DNA from: Verrucomicrobiia bacterium
Lineage (GTDB): Bacteria; Verrucomicrobiota; Verrucomicrobiia; Opitutales; Cerasicoccaceae
Direction of reading: 5' to 3'
Assembly (NCBI GenBank): GCA_030432235.1
Contig: JAUIHT010000001.1
Span: 1,302,001 to 1,366,000, forward strand
Length of the DNA stretch: 64,000 bases
The notes beneath the pieces were generated by a model that had not been told where the DNA came from, made no database searches, and saw only the letters and a list, made by a program, of their open reading frames with translations. The position numbers were made by a program, and so were the translations under genes. Shown in pieces: positions 17,964 through 26,952 of the stretch. Positions within the stretch are counted from its first letter, which is position 1; each line of letters opens with the position of its first letter.

Positions 17964-18003
17964 TTAGAACTTTGGCACAGCGGCCAGCAGCTTTGATGTC
18001 TTG
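17964..18003 (-). pseudogene. Remnant duplicate of the 3' end of the peptide-transporter ATPase gene
   Basis: Read on the minus strand, this stretch encodes [11 protein letters not shown] followed by TAA. The intact ATPase gene just upstream ends [11 protein letters not shown] with TGA. DNA identity is high over about 25 nt (ACTTTGGCACRGCGGCCAG). The codon for Phe and the stop differ, so it looks like the tail of a former paralogous ATPase gene or an old tandem duplication rather than a fresh copy. Confidence 0.6.
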
Positions 18004-18040
18004 GTGCCTGACCGTCGTACTTGTCAGCGACCTTTAACGA

Positions 18041-18832
18041 TCAAAACTTTGGCACGGCGGCCAGCAGTTTCTTGGTATAGTCGTTTTGCGGATTCTCGTA
18101 GATGGCCTCCGCCTTGGCCTGCTCGACGATTTTCCCGCCGGTCATGACCAGTACTTCGTCGCTGATGTGCTCGACCACTGCGAGGTCGTGCGCGATGAAG
18201 AGGTAGGTCAGGCCCAGCTCGTCTTGCAGGTCCTGCAGGAGATTGACAATTTGCGCTTGCACGGAGACGTCCAGCGCGCTGACCGGCTCGTCGCAGATGA
18301 TGAACTCCGGCTCGACGGCCAGGGCTCGTGCGATGCCGATGCGCTGGCGTTGGCCACCGCTGAACTCGTGCGGATAGCGCTCCATGTGGTCGGCCTCCAG
18401 CCCCACGCGCTTGAGCAGCTCGGCTACGCGTTCGCGCTTCTGCTTACCGTTCCAGCTTTTGAAGTGGATGTCGAGCGGCTCGGCCACCGCCTGGTAGACG
18501 GTCATGCGCGGATTGAGCGAATTGAAAGGGTCCTGGAAAATCATCTGGATTTTCTTCCGGTAGGGGAAGAACTGCGATGTGCTCAGCGACCCGATGTCCT
18601 CACCCCGATAGTGAATGCGGCCTTCGGTCAGCGGCGCGAGTTTGACGATGCTGCGCCCGATGGTGGTTTTGCCGCTGCCGCTTTCGCCCACCAGTCCTAC
18701 CGTCTTGCCTGCCGGTACTTTGAAAGAGACTCCGTCCACTGCCTTGACCACATCGACCACCTGCCGCAGAAACGGCGAATAAATCGGGTAGTGGACCTTG
18801 AGGGAGTCGACGAAAAGTAGCGATTTTTCCAT
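18041..18832 (-). CDS. Oligopeptide/dipeptide ABC importer ATP-binding protein (OppF/DppF type)
   Basis: A 263-residue ATPase of the peptide importer family. It has Walker [10 protein letters not shown] (about residue 42), Q-loop [15 protein letters not shown], signature [14 protein letters not shown] and Walker [13 protein letters not shown], then the switch His ([11 protein letters not shown]). The N-terminus with [25 protein letters not shown] is the OppF-type insertion. It pairs with the OppD-type ATPase in the next gene upstream. I use the ATG at 18832 (MEKSLLF); an upstream start at 18862 would lie in the repeat element. Last gene of the peptide importer operon. Confidence 0.92.
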   Translation of the reverse strand: MEKSLLFVDSLKVHYPIYSPFLRQVVDVVKAVDGVSFKVPAGKTVGLVGESGSGKTTIGRSIVKLAPLTEGRIHYRGEDIGSLSTSQFFPYRKKIQMIFQDPFNSLNPRMTVYQAVAEPLDIHFKSWNGKQKRERVAELLKRVGLEADHMERYPHEFSGGQRQRIGIARALAVEPEFIICDEPVSALDVSVQAQIVNLLQDLQDELGLTYLFIAHDLAVVEHISDEVLVMTGGKIVEQAKAEAIYENPQNDYTKKLLAAVPKF

Positions 18833-18845
18833 ACTAAAAAGATAA

Positions 18846-18918
18846 TCACGCAAAGACGCCAAGGCGCAGAGATGTTTCTGTTGCGACCTTGTCTTTGCGT
18901 CTTGGCGTCTTTGCGTGA
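18846..18918 (-). repeat. Intergenic hairpin repeat of 8-nt period (copy A1)
   Basis: Perfect 18-bp inverted arms, TCACGCAAAGACGCCAAG at 18846-18863 and its complement at 18901-18918, sit between the two ATPase genes of the importer operon. The left arm is itself a degenerate tandem repeat of about 8 nt (ACGCAAAG, ACGCCAAG, GCGCAGAG). See the hairpin-family finding. Confidence 0.8.
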
Positions 18919-18934
18919 GATTTCATTTCTAAAG

Positions 18935-19765
18935 TTATGCCAGCGTGGCGTGGTCGATGGTGGTCAACCGCTTTTGCCGGACGCCCAGGCGGGGGATGCA
19001 GGCGATGAGCGCCTTGGTGTAGGGGTGTTGCGGCTCGCGCAGAACCTTCTCGGTTTCGCCGCGCTCGACGATGTCCCCGCGGAACATGACCAGCACCTCG
19101 TCGGCGAAGTCCGGCAGCAAAGCGAAGTTGTGCGTGATGAGGATGATGGACATGCTGCTGCGCTGGCGGATTTTCCGCAGCAGGTCCATGATCTGCTTTT
19201 GAATGGTTACGTCGAGCGCGGTGGTGGGCTCGTCGGCCACGAGTATTTTGGGCTGGCAGGCCAGGGCCATGGCAATCATGACGCGTTGCTGCATGCCGCC
19301 GCTCATCTCGTGCGGATAGGCTCCGTAGCGTTTTTCCGGGTCACGGATGCCTACCTGGTCGAGCGCTTTGACGACACGTCCACGCACGTCGCTTTCCTCG
19401 GGGAAGTGCAGCTTGACCGCCTCGGCGATCTGATAGCCGACGGTGAAGACGGGATTGAGCGAGCTGGAGGGCTCCTGGAAAATGTAGGCGATGTCCTTGC
19501 CGCGAAGCTGTCGCAGGCGTGCCTGTTCCATCGCGAGCACATCCTGGCCGTCGAACATGATTTTGCCCGAGACGCGGCAGACCGGTGGCCCTGGCAGCAG
19601 GCGTGTCAAGGAGAGCGCGGTGACGGATTTGCCGCTGCCGCTCTCACCCACGACCGCGAGGGTGCGGCCCTTTTCCACGGTGAAGCTTGCGCCCTTCACC
19701 GCCACGGTCTCCCGCTCCCGGCTGTGGAAGCTGATTTTCAGGTCATCGACTTGGAGGAGAGACAT
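18935..19765 (-). CDS. Oligopeptide/dipeptide ABC importer ATP-binding protein (OppD/DppD type)
   Basis: A 276-residue ATPase with Walker A GESGSGKS (about residue 39), Q-loop [14 protein letters not shown], signature [15 protein letters not shown], Walker [13 protein letters not shown] and switch His in ITHNFALL. The C-terminal extension with [15 protein letters not shown] is the OppD-type regulatory tail. It forms the ATPase pair with the downstream OppF-type gene. Genomic order (binding protein, fused permease, OppD, OppF) is a complete importer. Confidence 0.92.
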   Translation of the reverse strand: MSLLQVDDLKISFHSRERETVAVKGASFTVEKGRTLAVVGESGSGKSVTALSLTRLLPGPPVCRVSGKIMFDGQDVLAMEQARLRQLRGKDIAYIFQEPSSSLNPVFTVGYQIAEAVKLHFPEESDVRGRVVKALDQVGIRDPEKRYGAYPHEMSGGMQQRVMIAMALACQPKILVADEPTTALDVTIQKQIMDLLRKIRQRSSMSIILITHNFALLPDFADEVLVMFRGDIVERGETEKVLREPQHPYTKALIACIPRLGVRQKRLTTIDHATLA

Positions 19766-19773
19766 GTTGGAAG

Positions 19774-19869
19774 AGCTAAAAGCTAAAAGCTGAAAGCTTA
19801 AAGGTTAAAACTAATTCGAGGTTCAGGGACATGGGTAAATTACTGGCTTTGAGCTTTCTGCTTTTGGCT
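19774..19869 (-). repeat. Heptanucleotide tandem plus inverted repeat in the importer operon
   Basis: Five consecutive 7-mers (AGCTAAA, AGCTAAA, AGCTGAA, AGCTTAA, AGGTTAA) occupy 19774-19808. Around 19845-19869 is an imperfect reverse-complement stretch (GCTTTGAGCTTTCTGC), so a weak long-loop hairpin can form. It fills the gap between the permease stop and the OppD-type start. Confidence 0.7.
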
Positions 19870-22120
19870 ACTGCTTCTTCATTTTCGGGTCGACGATATC
19901 GCGCAGGACATCCCCGAGGACGTTGAAGGCGATCACCGTGATGAAGATAGCGATGCCGGGCGTAATCAACCACCAGTAGTCGAGGAAGAGCACCTTCATG
20001 TCCTTCTGCGACTGCTGAAGCATGAGGCCCCAGGAGGCGGAGGGTTCGGTAATACCCAGGCCGAGAAAGCTCAGGGCGGCCTCGGCCAGGATGTAGCCGG
20101 GGATGGCCAGCGTGGCGGCAACGAGCAGGTAACTGGCCAGGTTGGGCAGGACGTGCTTGCCCAGGATGGCCAACGGGCGTTGTCCCATACTCTCAGCCGC
20201 GGTGACGAATGGCCTCCCGCTGATCGACAGCGACATGCCGCGGATAACGCGTGCGGCGCCGGCCCAGCCAATGATGGACAGGATAATCACGATGGCCAGG
20301 TAGACCTGTGTGGGCGTGAAGCCTGGCTGAAACAGTGCCGACCTCAGAGCTAGCAACAGGTAAAGCGCGGGGATGGACATGAGGAACTCCACCACGCGCA
20401 TGGACAGGAAGTCGAAGGCGCCGCCAAAGTACCCCGCCAACCCACCGACGATGAAGCCCAGCGTGAGCGTGATGGAGATGCCAATGACGCCGATACTGAG
20501 CGATATCTGTCCGCCGTAGAGTAATCGCGAGAAAACGTCGCGTCCGGTGGAGTCGCTGCCGAGTAGGTAGACACGTGCGGTGGGATCTTCGGAGTCCACC
20601 CCGAAGAAGCGGTGTTCGAGAGGGATAAAGCCCCAGAGCTTGTGCTTGTCGCTCGGTACGAAAAACTTCAGCGGGTAGCTCTTGCCCTCGGCGGGCACGT
20701 AGCTGCGAATCGCGGGGTCTTCCAGCTCGTAGGCCTGTACACGCAGCCCGCCTTCGCCGAAGAAGATTTTTGTGGGCGGATGAAAGGACTGCACCAGATT
20801 CTGCCGGTTCATCGGGTAGGGGGCGAGGAAGTTGGCGAAGATGGCCCCGAAGTACAGCACCGCCAGCGTGCCCAATGAAGCCGCCCCCATGGGACGCCGG
20901 ACAATTTGCCAAAAGAGTTTTCGCGCCAGCATGAACACGATATAACCCACCATGGTCAGGCAGCCCAGGGCGATGAGAGCCCCCAGGTAGATCGCGCCCC
21001 ACTTGAGGCCGGCCAGCAGAATGGGGATGATATCGGGCATGGCCCACTCGATGACGATTTCGTAGCCTATCATCGCCACGATCAAAATGCAGATGAGCGC
21101 GAGGCGCAGGGGCGGTATGCCACGACCGCCGCCTTTGCCCTCCAGGCGGATGCGTGGGTCCGACCAGGCCAGGGCGATATCCGCCAATAGGTTGCCGATG
21201 ACCAGCATGACCACGCTGATCATGAGCGCGGCCATGACGACATACTCGTCTTCCTCCAGCAGGGCCTGGTAGATCAACTGTCCGAGGCCGGGGTAGTTCA
21301 TCACGTTCTCGACCAGCAGCGCGCCGGAGAGCAGGCTGGAGAAAGCGAAGCCGAGGTAGGAAATAAGCGGGTTGATGGCGTTGCGCAGCACGTGTTTGAA
21401 CATCACTACTTTTTCCGGCAGGCCCTTGGCCCGTGCGGTGGTGACGAAGCCCTGCTCGCGGTAGTCGATGAAGTTGGCGCGCATGATGCGCATCATTCCG
21501 GCGATGCTGCCGATGCCCAGGACGATGGTCGGCAGGATGAGGTGGTAGGCGTAGTCGGCCAACTGCCCGGCGAACGGATAAAACTCGCTGCCGATGGAGC
21601 TGCGTCCGCCCACCGGAAACAAGCCTGTGACCGCCGCGAAGTACACTGCCAAAATGGCCAGAAAGAATTCCGGAATCGACAACGCGGCGTAGGCCAGCAA
21701 GGCGGAGATTTTGTCAAAGATGGAGTCCTTGTAGATAGCCGCGAGTACCCCGAGAGGCACGGCGATACACCAGGCGAAGAGGATGGAAGTGAGCGAGAGG
21801 ATGAAGGTGGCGCCGGCCCGTTGCGAGATGAGTTGAAAGACCGGAATACGGTAGGTGATGGACTCGCCGAAGTCGCCTTGCAGGACGTTGCCGAGCCAGT
21901 GGCCATAGCGCACGTACCAGCGCGTGGGTTCGCCCTCGGAGTCGACCAGTCCGAGGGATTGCTCAAGCTGCGTTACGGTCTCCTTGGGGATGTCCGGCTG
22001 AGCCCGCATTTTGGTCAGGATGTCGCCGGGGGAAATGTACATTAGCACGGACGCCAGCAGCGTCACCGCCAGCAGGAGCGGGATGAGCGTAAGGAGGCGT
22101 CGCAGGATGAAGCTGAGCAT
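19868..22120 (-). CDS. Fused peptide ABC importer permease (DppB-DppC in one chain)
   Basis: A 750-residue protein carrying both permease subunits normally made separately. Residues about 1-325 are DppB-like (start MLSFILRRLLTLIPLLL; EAA loop EQGFVTTARAKGLPEKVVM). Residues about 420-750 are DppC-like (SDSTGRDVFSRLLYGGQ, EAA loop FVTAAESMGQRPLAILG, C-terminal VIAFNVLGDVLRDIVDP). A linker with additional hydrophobic segments (about 335-430) joins them. Fusing both halves fixes a 1:1 ratio. The reading frame is uninterrupted and no internal start with Shine-Dalgarno is obvious. Normal neighbours: binding protein upstream, two ATPases downstream. Confidence 0.9.
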   Translation of the reverse strand: MLSFILRRLLTLIPLLLAVTLLASVLMYISPGDILTKMRAQPDIPKETVTQLEQSLGLVDSEGEPTRWYVRYGHWLGNVLQGDFGESITYRIPVFQLISQRAGATFILSLTSILFAWCIAVPLGVLAAIYKDSIFDKISALLAYAALSIPEFFLAILAVYFAAVTGLFPVGGRSSIGSEFYPFAGQLADYAYHLILPTIVLGIGSIAGMMRIMRANFIDYREQGFVTTARAKGLPEKVVMFKHVLRNAINPLISYLGFAFSSLLSGALLVENVMNYPGLGQLIYQALLEEDEYVVMAALMISVVMLVIGNLLADIALAWSDPRIRLEGKGGGRGIPPLRLALICILIVAMIGYEIVIEWAMPDIIPILLAGLKWGAIYLGALIALGCLTMVGYIVFMLARKLFWQIVRRPMGAASLGTLAVLYFGAIFANFLAPYPMNRQNLVQSFHPPTKIFFGEGGLRVQAYELEDPAIRSYVPAEGKSYPLKFFVPSDKHKLWGFIPLEHRFFGVDSEDPTARVYLLGSDSTGRDVFSRLLYGGQISLSIGVIGISITLTLGFIVGGLAGYFGGAFDFLSMRVVEFLMSIPALYLLLALRSALFQPGFTPTQVYLAIVIILSIIGWAGAARVIRGMSLSISGRPFVTAAESMGQRPLAILGKHVLPNLASYLLVAATLAIPGYILAEAALSFLGLGITEPSASWGLMLQQSQKDMKVLFLDYWWLITPGIAIFITVIAFNVLGDVLRDIVDPKMKKQ

Positions 22121-22124
22121 GGCG

Positions 22125-23942
22125 TTAGTCCGTTACCGGTTCCGGGGTCCAAAGCATCTCGATATTCCAGATAGGGCTACCGGCGGAAGGCATCATAATA
22201 TTACGCCAGCGGTTTTGCATGCCTACGGTGCTGAACGTGGAGGCCAGGAGAATCATCGGAGCCTCTTCGGCCAGGATGTTCTGGACTTCGTGCATCCGGG
22301 CTTGGCGCTCTTGGAGGTCGAGGATTTGCTCCTGCTCGTTGAAGAGCTGGTCGATGCGGGCCTCCCATTCGGTGGCAGGCTTCTTTTGCTTGGGGTGCCA
22401 GATGTGGTAAATGCCCTCGCTCAGGTAGAAGGCTTTCGAGCCTGAGGGGTCGTAGGCGGCGCTGTTGGAGCCCCAGCCGATGACGCCGGCGTCGTAGTCG
22501 AAAGTGTAATCGATTTTGCGCAGCATGGTGGTGAAGTCCACCGGGTTGAGGTTCACGGTGATGCCGATGGCGTCGAGGTTCTCCTTGAAGGTCACGACCA
22601 TCTCTTCCCAGGAGCCGCCGGAAGGCAGCATCAGGTCGAATTCCACGCGCTTACCGTCGGGGTCGAGCAGGCGCCCGTCGTCGTCCCAGGTGAATTCGGC
22701 TTGGCGCAGGAGCGCGCGGGCCTTTTCGGGGGCGTAGCGGTACTTCTTGATGTTTTCATTGTGCCACTTGCCGTAGGGGGGCGAGACGAAGGAGTCCAGC
22801 GGCTGGCCACGCCCGAAGAAGACGGCGTCGATGACAGCCTCGCGGTCGAAGGCGTAGAGGAGCGCCTGGCGGAAGAGCTTGTTGCTGAACCAGCGGAGCT
22901 TGTGCGGTGCCAGGTAAGGCTTGCCCTCATCGCTTTTGCCGGGGTTCAGGTTGAGCCAGATCATGGTCACGTAGGGGCTCAGTCCGCGCTCGTAGAGAGT
23001 GAAGTCGTAGGTCTCTTCGTTGTCCTTCACCCAGGCGACGTCCGAGGGCCCGACGGCGCTGGCACTGGTCTGGCCGGTGGCGAAGTAGACGACCTCGGTG
23101 TTGGACTCGGTGACGAATTTGTAGATGAGCCGGTCGATGTAGGGCAGGCGCTGGCCGGACTCGTCGGCTTTCCAGTAGTGGGGATTCGGAGTCAGGATGA
23201 GCCGCTCACCGGGGCGGTAGCTTTCCAGGACGAAGGGGCCGGTACCGACGATTTCCGAAGGCGTGTCGATGGCTGTCTGGGTGGTCCAGGCGCGCATGAA
23301 GTCACGCTTTTCATGGTAGGGCTGTAGCTTGTGCTTCGGCAGGATGGGCACGCTCATCATGTCGTACATGAAGGGGGCGTAGACCGTAGGCGTGCGGAAG
23401 CGCACGGTGAAATCGTCAAGCTTCTCGAACTCGATTTTCTTCCCATCGATATGGAGTTCGCTGTAGTAGCGGGTAGGGTAGAGCGGTGTCGTTTCGCCGG
23501 TTTCCGGGTCCGTCTCGTCGGCCAGGACGACTCCGAAGGTGAAGACGACGTCGTCGGCGCTGAAGGGCTCACCGTCGGCCCAGCGGATGCCCTCGCGCAG
23601 GTGGAAGGTGTAGGTTTGCTGGTCTTCGCCGACCTCCCAGGATTTGGCCAGGGCGGGCACGATTTCCATTTTGATGGGATTGAAATCGACCAGGGTGTTG
23701 AACATCTGACCGAGGATGCTGACCGTGCCCATGTTGCTGGGCACATAATAGTTGAAGGTCGTCGGCTGGGTCGTCTCCGACAGGATAAACATACCGCCGT
23801 ATTGACCGATTTCGATGCCCTGGACGATTTCGACATCCTTGGGCAGCGGGGCTTGCTCCCGCTTTACTGCGGGTGGCTCGGCACACCCAGCCAGAGCCAG
23901 TAGTAGGCCAAGAGCGGAAACTATCCGGAAAGGTGCTTTCAA
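22125..23942 (-). CDS. Peptide ABC importer substrate-binding lipoprotein (SBP family 5)
   Basis: A 605-residue lipoprotein with signal and lipobox LALAGC (Cys about residue 21). It is followed by the cluster C (SBP_bac_5) fold, e.g. LAKSWEVGEDQQTYTFHLRE, GIRWADGEPFSADDVVFTF and GTGPFVLESYRPGERLILTPN. It captures peptides or related solutes in the periplasm for the fused permease downstream, from which it is separated by 4 nt. Long (605 residues) but within the range of this family. Confidence 0.9.
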   Translation of the reverse strand: MKAPFRIVSALGLLLALAGCAEPPAVKREQAPLPKDVEIVQGIEIGQYGGMFILSETTQPTTFNYYVPSNMGTVSILGQMFNTLVDFNPIKMEIVPALAKSWEVGEDQQTYTFHLREGIRWADGEPFSADDVVFTFGVVLADETDPETGETTPLYPTRYYSELHIDGKKIEFEKLDDFTVRFRTPTVYAPFMYDMMSVPILPKHKLQPYHEKRDFMRAWTTQTAIDTPSEIVGTGPFVLESYRPGERLILTPNPHYWKADESGQRLPYIDRLIYKFVTESNTEVVYFATGQTSASAVGPSDVAWVKDNEETYDFTLYERGLSPYVTMIWLNLNPGKSDEGKPYLAPHKLRWFSNKLFRQALLYAFDREAVIDAVFFGRGQPLDSFVSPPYGKWHNENIKKYRYAPEKARALLRQAEFTWDDDGRLLDPDGKRVEFDLMLPSGGSWEEMVVTFKENLDAIGITVNLNPVDFTTMLRKIDYTFDYDAGVIGWGSNSAAYDPSGSKAFYLSEGIYHIWHPKQKKPATEWEARIDQLFNEQEQILDLQERQARMHEVQNILAEEAPMILLASTFSTVGMQNRWRNIMMPSAGSPIWNIEMLWTPEPVTD

Positions 23943-24121
23943 GGAGGTCGTTTGAATTGAAGTATAGGGCCCAAGGGCGCTGAAATGCGCGGAAAGGGTT
24001 CGCTTTTTGGCTATCCGTAATCAGACTTGAGGCAGCATTAAGAAAAGACATTGATGCCCTTTCAAGAACAGAGTGCCCGGGGTATGTTTACAAACTCGCT
24101 CCAGAACCGAAGCAAGACAGT

Positions 24122-25060
24122 TTGGAAGTAGAAGAATCCAGTTCAACGCGCTATATTATACTATTGGAGGATACCCAGTCGGGCCGGGTTGCCAGGCTGG
24201 CTTTCCCTTCCCAGGCGCTTTACAACCGATACCTGAAAAAGAAGGACATCAAGCCGAAGGAGGTCCGGTGTGCCTATGTCGAGCTCGATGGGGAAGTTGG
24301 TGAGGGCCTCCACGCCTTCTATTGCCAGTGGCTGGATGAAGGCCCGTGGGAGGTTTCCGGGTACTCGTTGGACGGTCAAAGGCCTGTCTTCCCCATGACG
24401 CCTCACGATGTGCGCTCCATGGTCATCCCGGTGGTAAGCCCCGAGCTGCTCGCGGACGACAGCTTTACCGGGCGTGCTCTCAACACCGTGTCGCGTGTTT
24501 CGCGTCAATTGGCGAGACCCATTCACGCGTTGGACTTCGATCTGGGCAAGGAGCTGCGCGGCATCCCCCTGTTGTACTGGATGACAGCCATCCTGGCCGT
24601 GATGTCCATGGTCACTTTCTTCGTAATGCGAGCGGAGCCGCCGCGCTATGTCGAGGGCGTCTATCGCGTGCCCTGGCTGATGAATACCTTGAGCAACGTG
24701 TCCTACTTCGAGGGAGACGGCCGTCTGGTTTTCGAGGGCGAAATGGAGCCCCGGGCGGTGCGGCGTGCCTTCAAGGGACTGGAAGTGATCAAGCCAGGCC
24801 AGGATTTCGTTATCAGCCGTTACACGCTCTATCGCGATGCCGGCATGCAGGAGGAAGTCGAGCGAGGCGCCTACTGGACCCACGAAGGCTACGATGCCTG
24901 GCAGAAGGCTCACTATGCCAATATCAAGCACGGCTTCGCCAGGAAGCTGCCCAACGGTTCCAGTCTGGCCTACGACTTCGTTACCAACCGCCTGTATGGC
25001 AATCTGCGCGACGCCTCGGAAATCGACCAGTTTACTTCAGCGACACCCACAAACCCCTAG
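24122..25060 (+). CDS. Unrecognised single-pass membrane protein
   Basis: A 312-residue protein starting at a TTG codon; the frame is open further upstream, so the start is uncertain. One membrane segment (about residues 156-175, ILAVMSMVTFF) separates an N-terminal domain (about 1-150) from a C-terminal one (about 180-312). The latter contains the recurring turn YFEGDGRLVFEGEMEPRAV and a Lys/Tyr-rich end. No recognised motif or family. It converges with and overlaps the next minus-strand gene by 29 nt and stands between the peptide importer and the pseudopilin operon without obvious connection to either. It reads as real from codon pattern and the membrane helix. Confidence 0.6.
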   Translation: MEVEESSSTRYIILLEDTQSGRVARLAFPSQALYNRYLKKKDIKPKEVRCAYVELDGEVGEGLHAFYCQWLDEGPWEVSGYSLDGQRPVFPMTPHDVRSMVIPVVSPELLADDSFTGRALNTVSRVSRQLARPIHALDFDLGKELRGIPLLYWMTAILAVMSMVTFFVMRAEPPRYVEGVYRVPWLMNTLSNVSYFEGDGRLVFEGEMEPRAVRRAFKGLEVIKPGQDFVISRYTLYRDAGMQEEVERGAYWTHEGYDAWQKAHYANIKHGFARKLPNGSSLAYDFVTNRLYGNLRDASEIDQFTSATPTNP

Positions 25061-25613
25061 GGTGCATTTGCGCTGAGCCGTTGCCCAGGTCACCGTCGTC
25101 CAGAAGGGCGTCGACGGATTGTAGCAAATCGCGGTCCTGCGAAACCACTACGACGCCGCGCTGGCGGGCGAAGTGATCGTTCTGCCACAGGAAAGCGATG
25201 TCCTCGCGCGGAGGCTGTTCCCAAAGTAGATGGAGCTCCCCGCGCATCAGGTAAGGCGCCTCCCCGACCTGGAGCATGAAGGAGGCCTGAGTGTTTTGCA
25301 TTCGCTCCAGGAAGGATACCTCTCCGGTGAAACGGCTGATGCGATAAGCCACCTCCTCGGCGAGCTGCTTGTCCTCGAAATTTTGGTAGGAGCGATAACC
25401 CCAGGCGTAGCCGAGATAGCTGATGAGGGCCAGGTTGAGCATCCAGGCAATCGCGCGGGGAGAGGTGAGGGCCTCTCCCCAATTACGACGCTTCTTGACC
25501 GGCGCTTCTTCCGGCTTGGCGGCATCTTTCGGAGAAGCGTTGTCCGCCTCCTCTTGGGCGGCTGCTTTTTCCGCGCGTCGTTGCGCGCGTTTCTCTGCTT
25601 TCAGTAGGCTCAA
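25032..25613 (-). CDS. Unrecognised membrane protein translationally coupled to the pseudopilin operon
   Basis: A 193-residue protein starting at TTG 25613, overlapping the stop of the preceding pseudopilin gene (TTGA), so it is likely made by coupled translation. The first 45 residues are highly charged (AEKRAQRRAEKAAAQEEAD), one membrane segment follows (about 54-72), and the last 120 residues are a periplasmic domain with Trp/Leu-rich strands. The topology resembles GspL/M or PilN/O-like type IV pilus and type II secretion accessory proteins, but I see no firm family motif. Assignment to pilus assembly is from position only. Confidence 0.62.
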   Translation of the reverse strand: MSLLKAEKRAQRRAEKAAAQEEADNASPKDAAKPEEAPVKKRRNWGEALTSPRAIAWMLNLALISYLGYAWGYRSYQNFEDKQLAEEVAYRISRFTGEVSFLERMQNTQASFMLQVGEAPYLMRGELHLLWEQPPREDIAFLWQNDHFARQRGVVVVSQDRDLLQSVDALLDDGDLGNGSAQMHPRGLWVSLK

Positions 25614-26938
25614 TTAGAGGCGAAGTAAGTAGTCATCGCAGTCTTACTGCTCAAGGGCAATTTTTCCGAAGACTCTGTCAGCTCACGCCAGTAGTCCATT
25701 TGCAGCTCGCCGTTGTTGGAGCCGAGATTCCCCAGGCGCTCATCGTAATGGATATCGAAGGTGCCGTTGATAAGGATCTGCTTGCCCACAATGGAACCAA
25801 AGAACTGGCCGCTGCCGCCCAGGCTGATTTGAGAATTGGGAGCGTAGAGGACCGCGTGCGTCAAGGCGCCTCCGTTGAAATTAAAAGCATTGTTACTGGT
25901 TCCGTAGATTCGGATGTCCGAGGGCTCATCGTCTTCGCTGAAGATGCCATTACCTCCCCCAAGCGAAAGCGTCTTGATATACATCGTCAAGGTGGAGCCG
26001 GGTTGCACCATGATCCTCCCGTTCATATTCAGGTTGGAATCGACCCGAAGGATGACGTCTCCGTAGACAAGGATGTCCGCGCCACCACCGACGTTGAGAT
26101 CGTTGTAGTAGTATTCGCTCGTCGTGCCGGCGGCTCCCAGCACTGCCCCACCATTAATACTGCCGTTGTTGATGCGGGATACGGACATGGAAGGCACGTC
26201 GACATCCGGCAGTTCCGCATAAAAGTCCCGCGCGACGCGATCCCAGTCGATTTTCGGTTTTTCGGTGAGAACAGGCGAATCCTCTCCCATGATGGAACCG
26301 TTTTTGCCTACGTTGATGTTACCGCCACCGGTGGAAACATATCCCCAAATGTCGCCGTGCTGAAGATTGATATCGTTCGTTTGGACACTGAGGGTCGCGA
26401 CGCCGACCTTATCGCCCCGATTGCTGGAATAGTCGTAAGGTCCTGCGGAGCCATCATAACTGTCCACCGTGATCCCGTTGCCTCCGAACTGAATTCGTTC
26501 CTTGGCCAGAAGGCCGTTACCAAAGCCGCCTTCACTCCCCGCCATCTCGATGTGGAGCTGCTTGGAGATATCGAACTGCTTGCCGTCGATCATGCCCTCC
26601 ACGAAGATGATGGGGTGGCTGGAATCACGGTTGTCCAAAGCCACATAGATGCGCTGTACCTCGCCGTTGGAGCCGTTCTTGCTCAAGGCTCTGTAATAGA
26701 CATCGGTGAGCAGCGTATCCCAGCCGGTGAAGTCGGAGTTGTTCAGCGCATAGAGCGCCTCTTCGGCACCGGATTCGGCGACATTAATGGACTGTTGCAG
26801 CATGAGCGAACGAACTGCATTCTGGTATTCGCTGGTGGCCGTTTCCAAATAGACACCTGCAATGGAGCCTATCAGAATGGCGGCGATAATGACGACTATG
26901 AGTGCCGAGCCGCGACGGTTGCGCATATTTGTTTTCAT
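25610..26938 (-). CDS. PilX-like pseudopilin with a large repetitive C-terminal domain
   Basis: A 442-residue protein whose N-terminus fits a PilX/GspK-type prepilin: a short basic leader (MKTNMRNRRG), a hydrophobic helix (SALIVVIIAAILIGSIAGVYL) and a following helix with Ala/Glu/Ser. There is no prepilin GFTLVE, as is usual for PilX-like proteins. Residues about 150-420 are rich in Gly, Asn, Ile and Val with repeating turns (GGNGITVDSYDG, LNVGGGADILVYG, GSTLTMYIKTLSLGGG), suggesting a beta-helix-like passenger or tip domain. The operon order PilV, PilW, this gene, coupled unknown protein matches minor-pilin cassettes. Function probably minor pilin or tip protein. Confidence 0.68.
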   Translation of the reverse strand: MKTNMRNRRGSALIVVIIAAILIGSIAGVYLETATSEYQNAVRSLMLQQSINVAESGAEEALYALNNSDFTGWDTLLTDVYYRALSKNGSNGEVQRIYVALDNRDSSHPIIFVEGMIDGKQFDISKQLHIEMAGSEGGFGNGLLAKERIQFGGNGITVDSYDGSAGPYDYSSNRGDKVGVATLSVQTNDINLQHGDIWGYVSTGGGNINVGKNGSIMGEDSPVLTEKPKIDWDRVARDFYAELPDVDVPSMSVSRINNGSINGGAVLGAAGTTSEYYYNDLNVGGGADILVYGDVILRVDSNLNMNGRIMVQPGSTLTMYIKTLSLGGGNGIFSEDDEPSDIRIYGTSNNAFNFNGGALTHAVLYAPNSQISLGGSGQFFGSIVGKQILINGTFDIHYDERLGNLGSNNGELQMDYWRELTESSEKLPLSSKTAMTTYFASN

Positions 26939-26952
26939 GACTTTGCCTGGTT

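Noticed and set aside
18872-19786. A 304-codon plus-strand frame opposite the OppD-type ATPase gene.
   Set aside because: Its sequence is the antisense of a gene with complete Walker motifs; the length comes from codon bias in a GC-rich genome.
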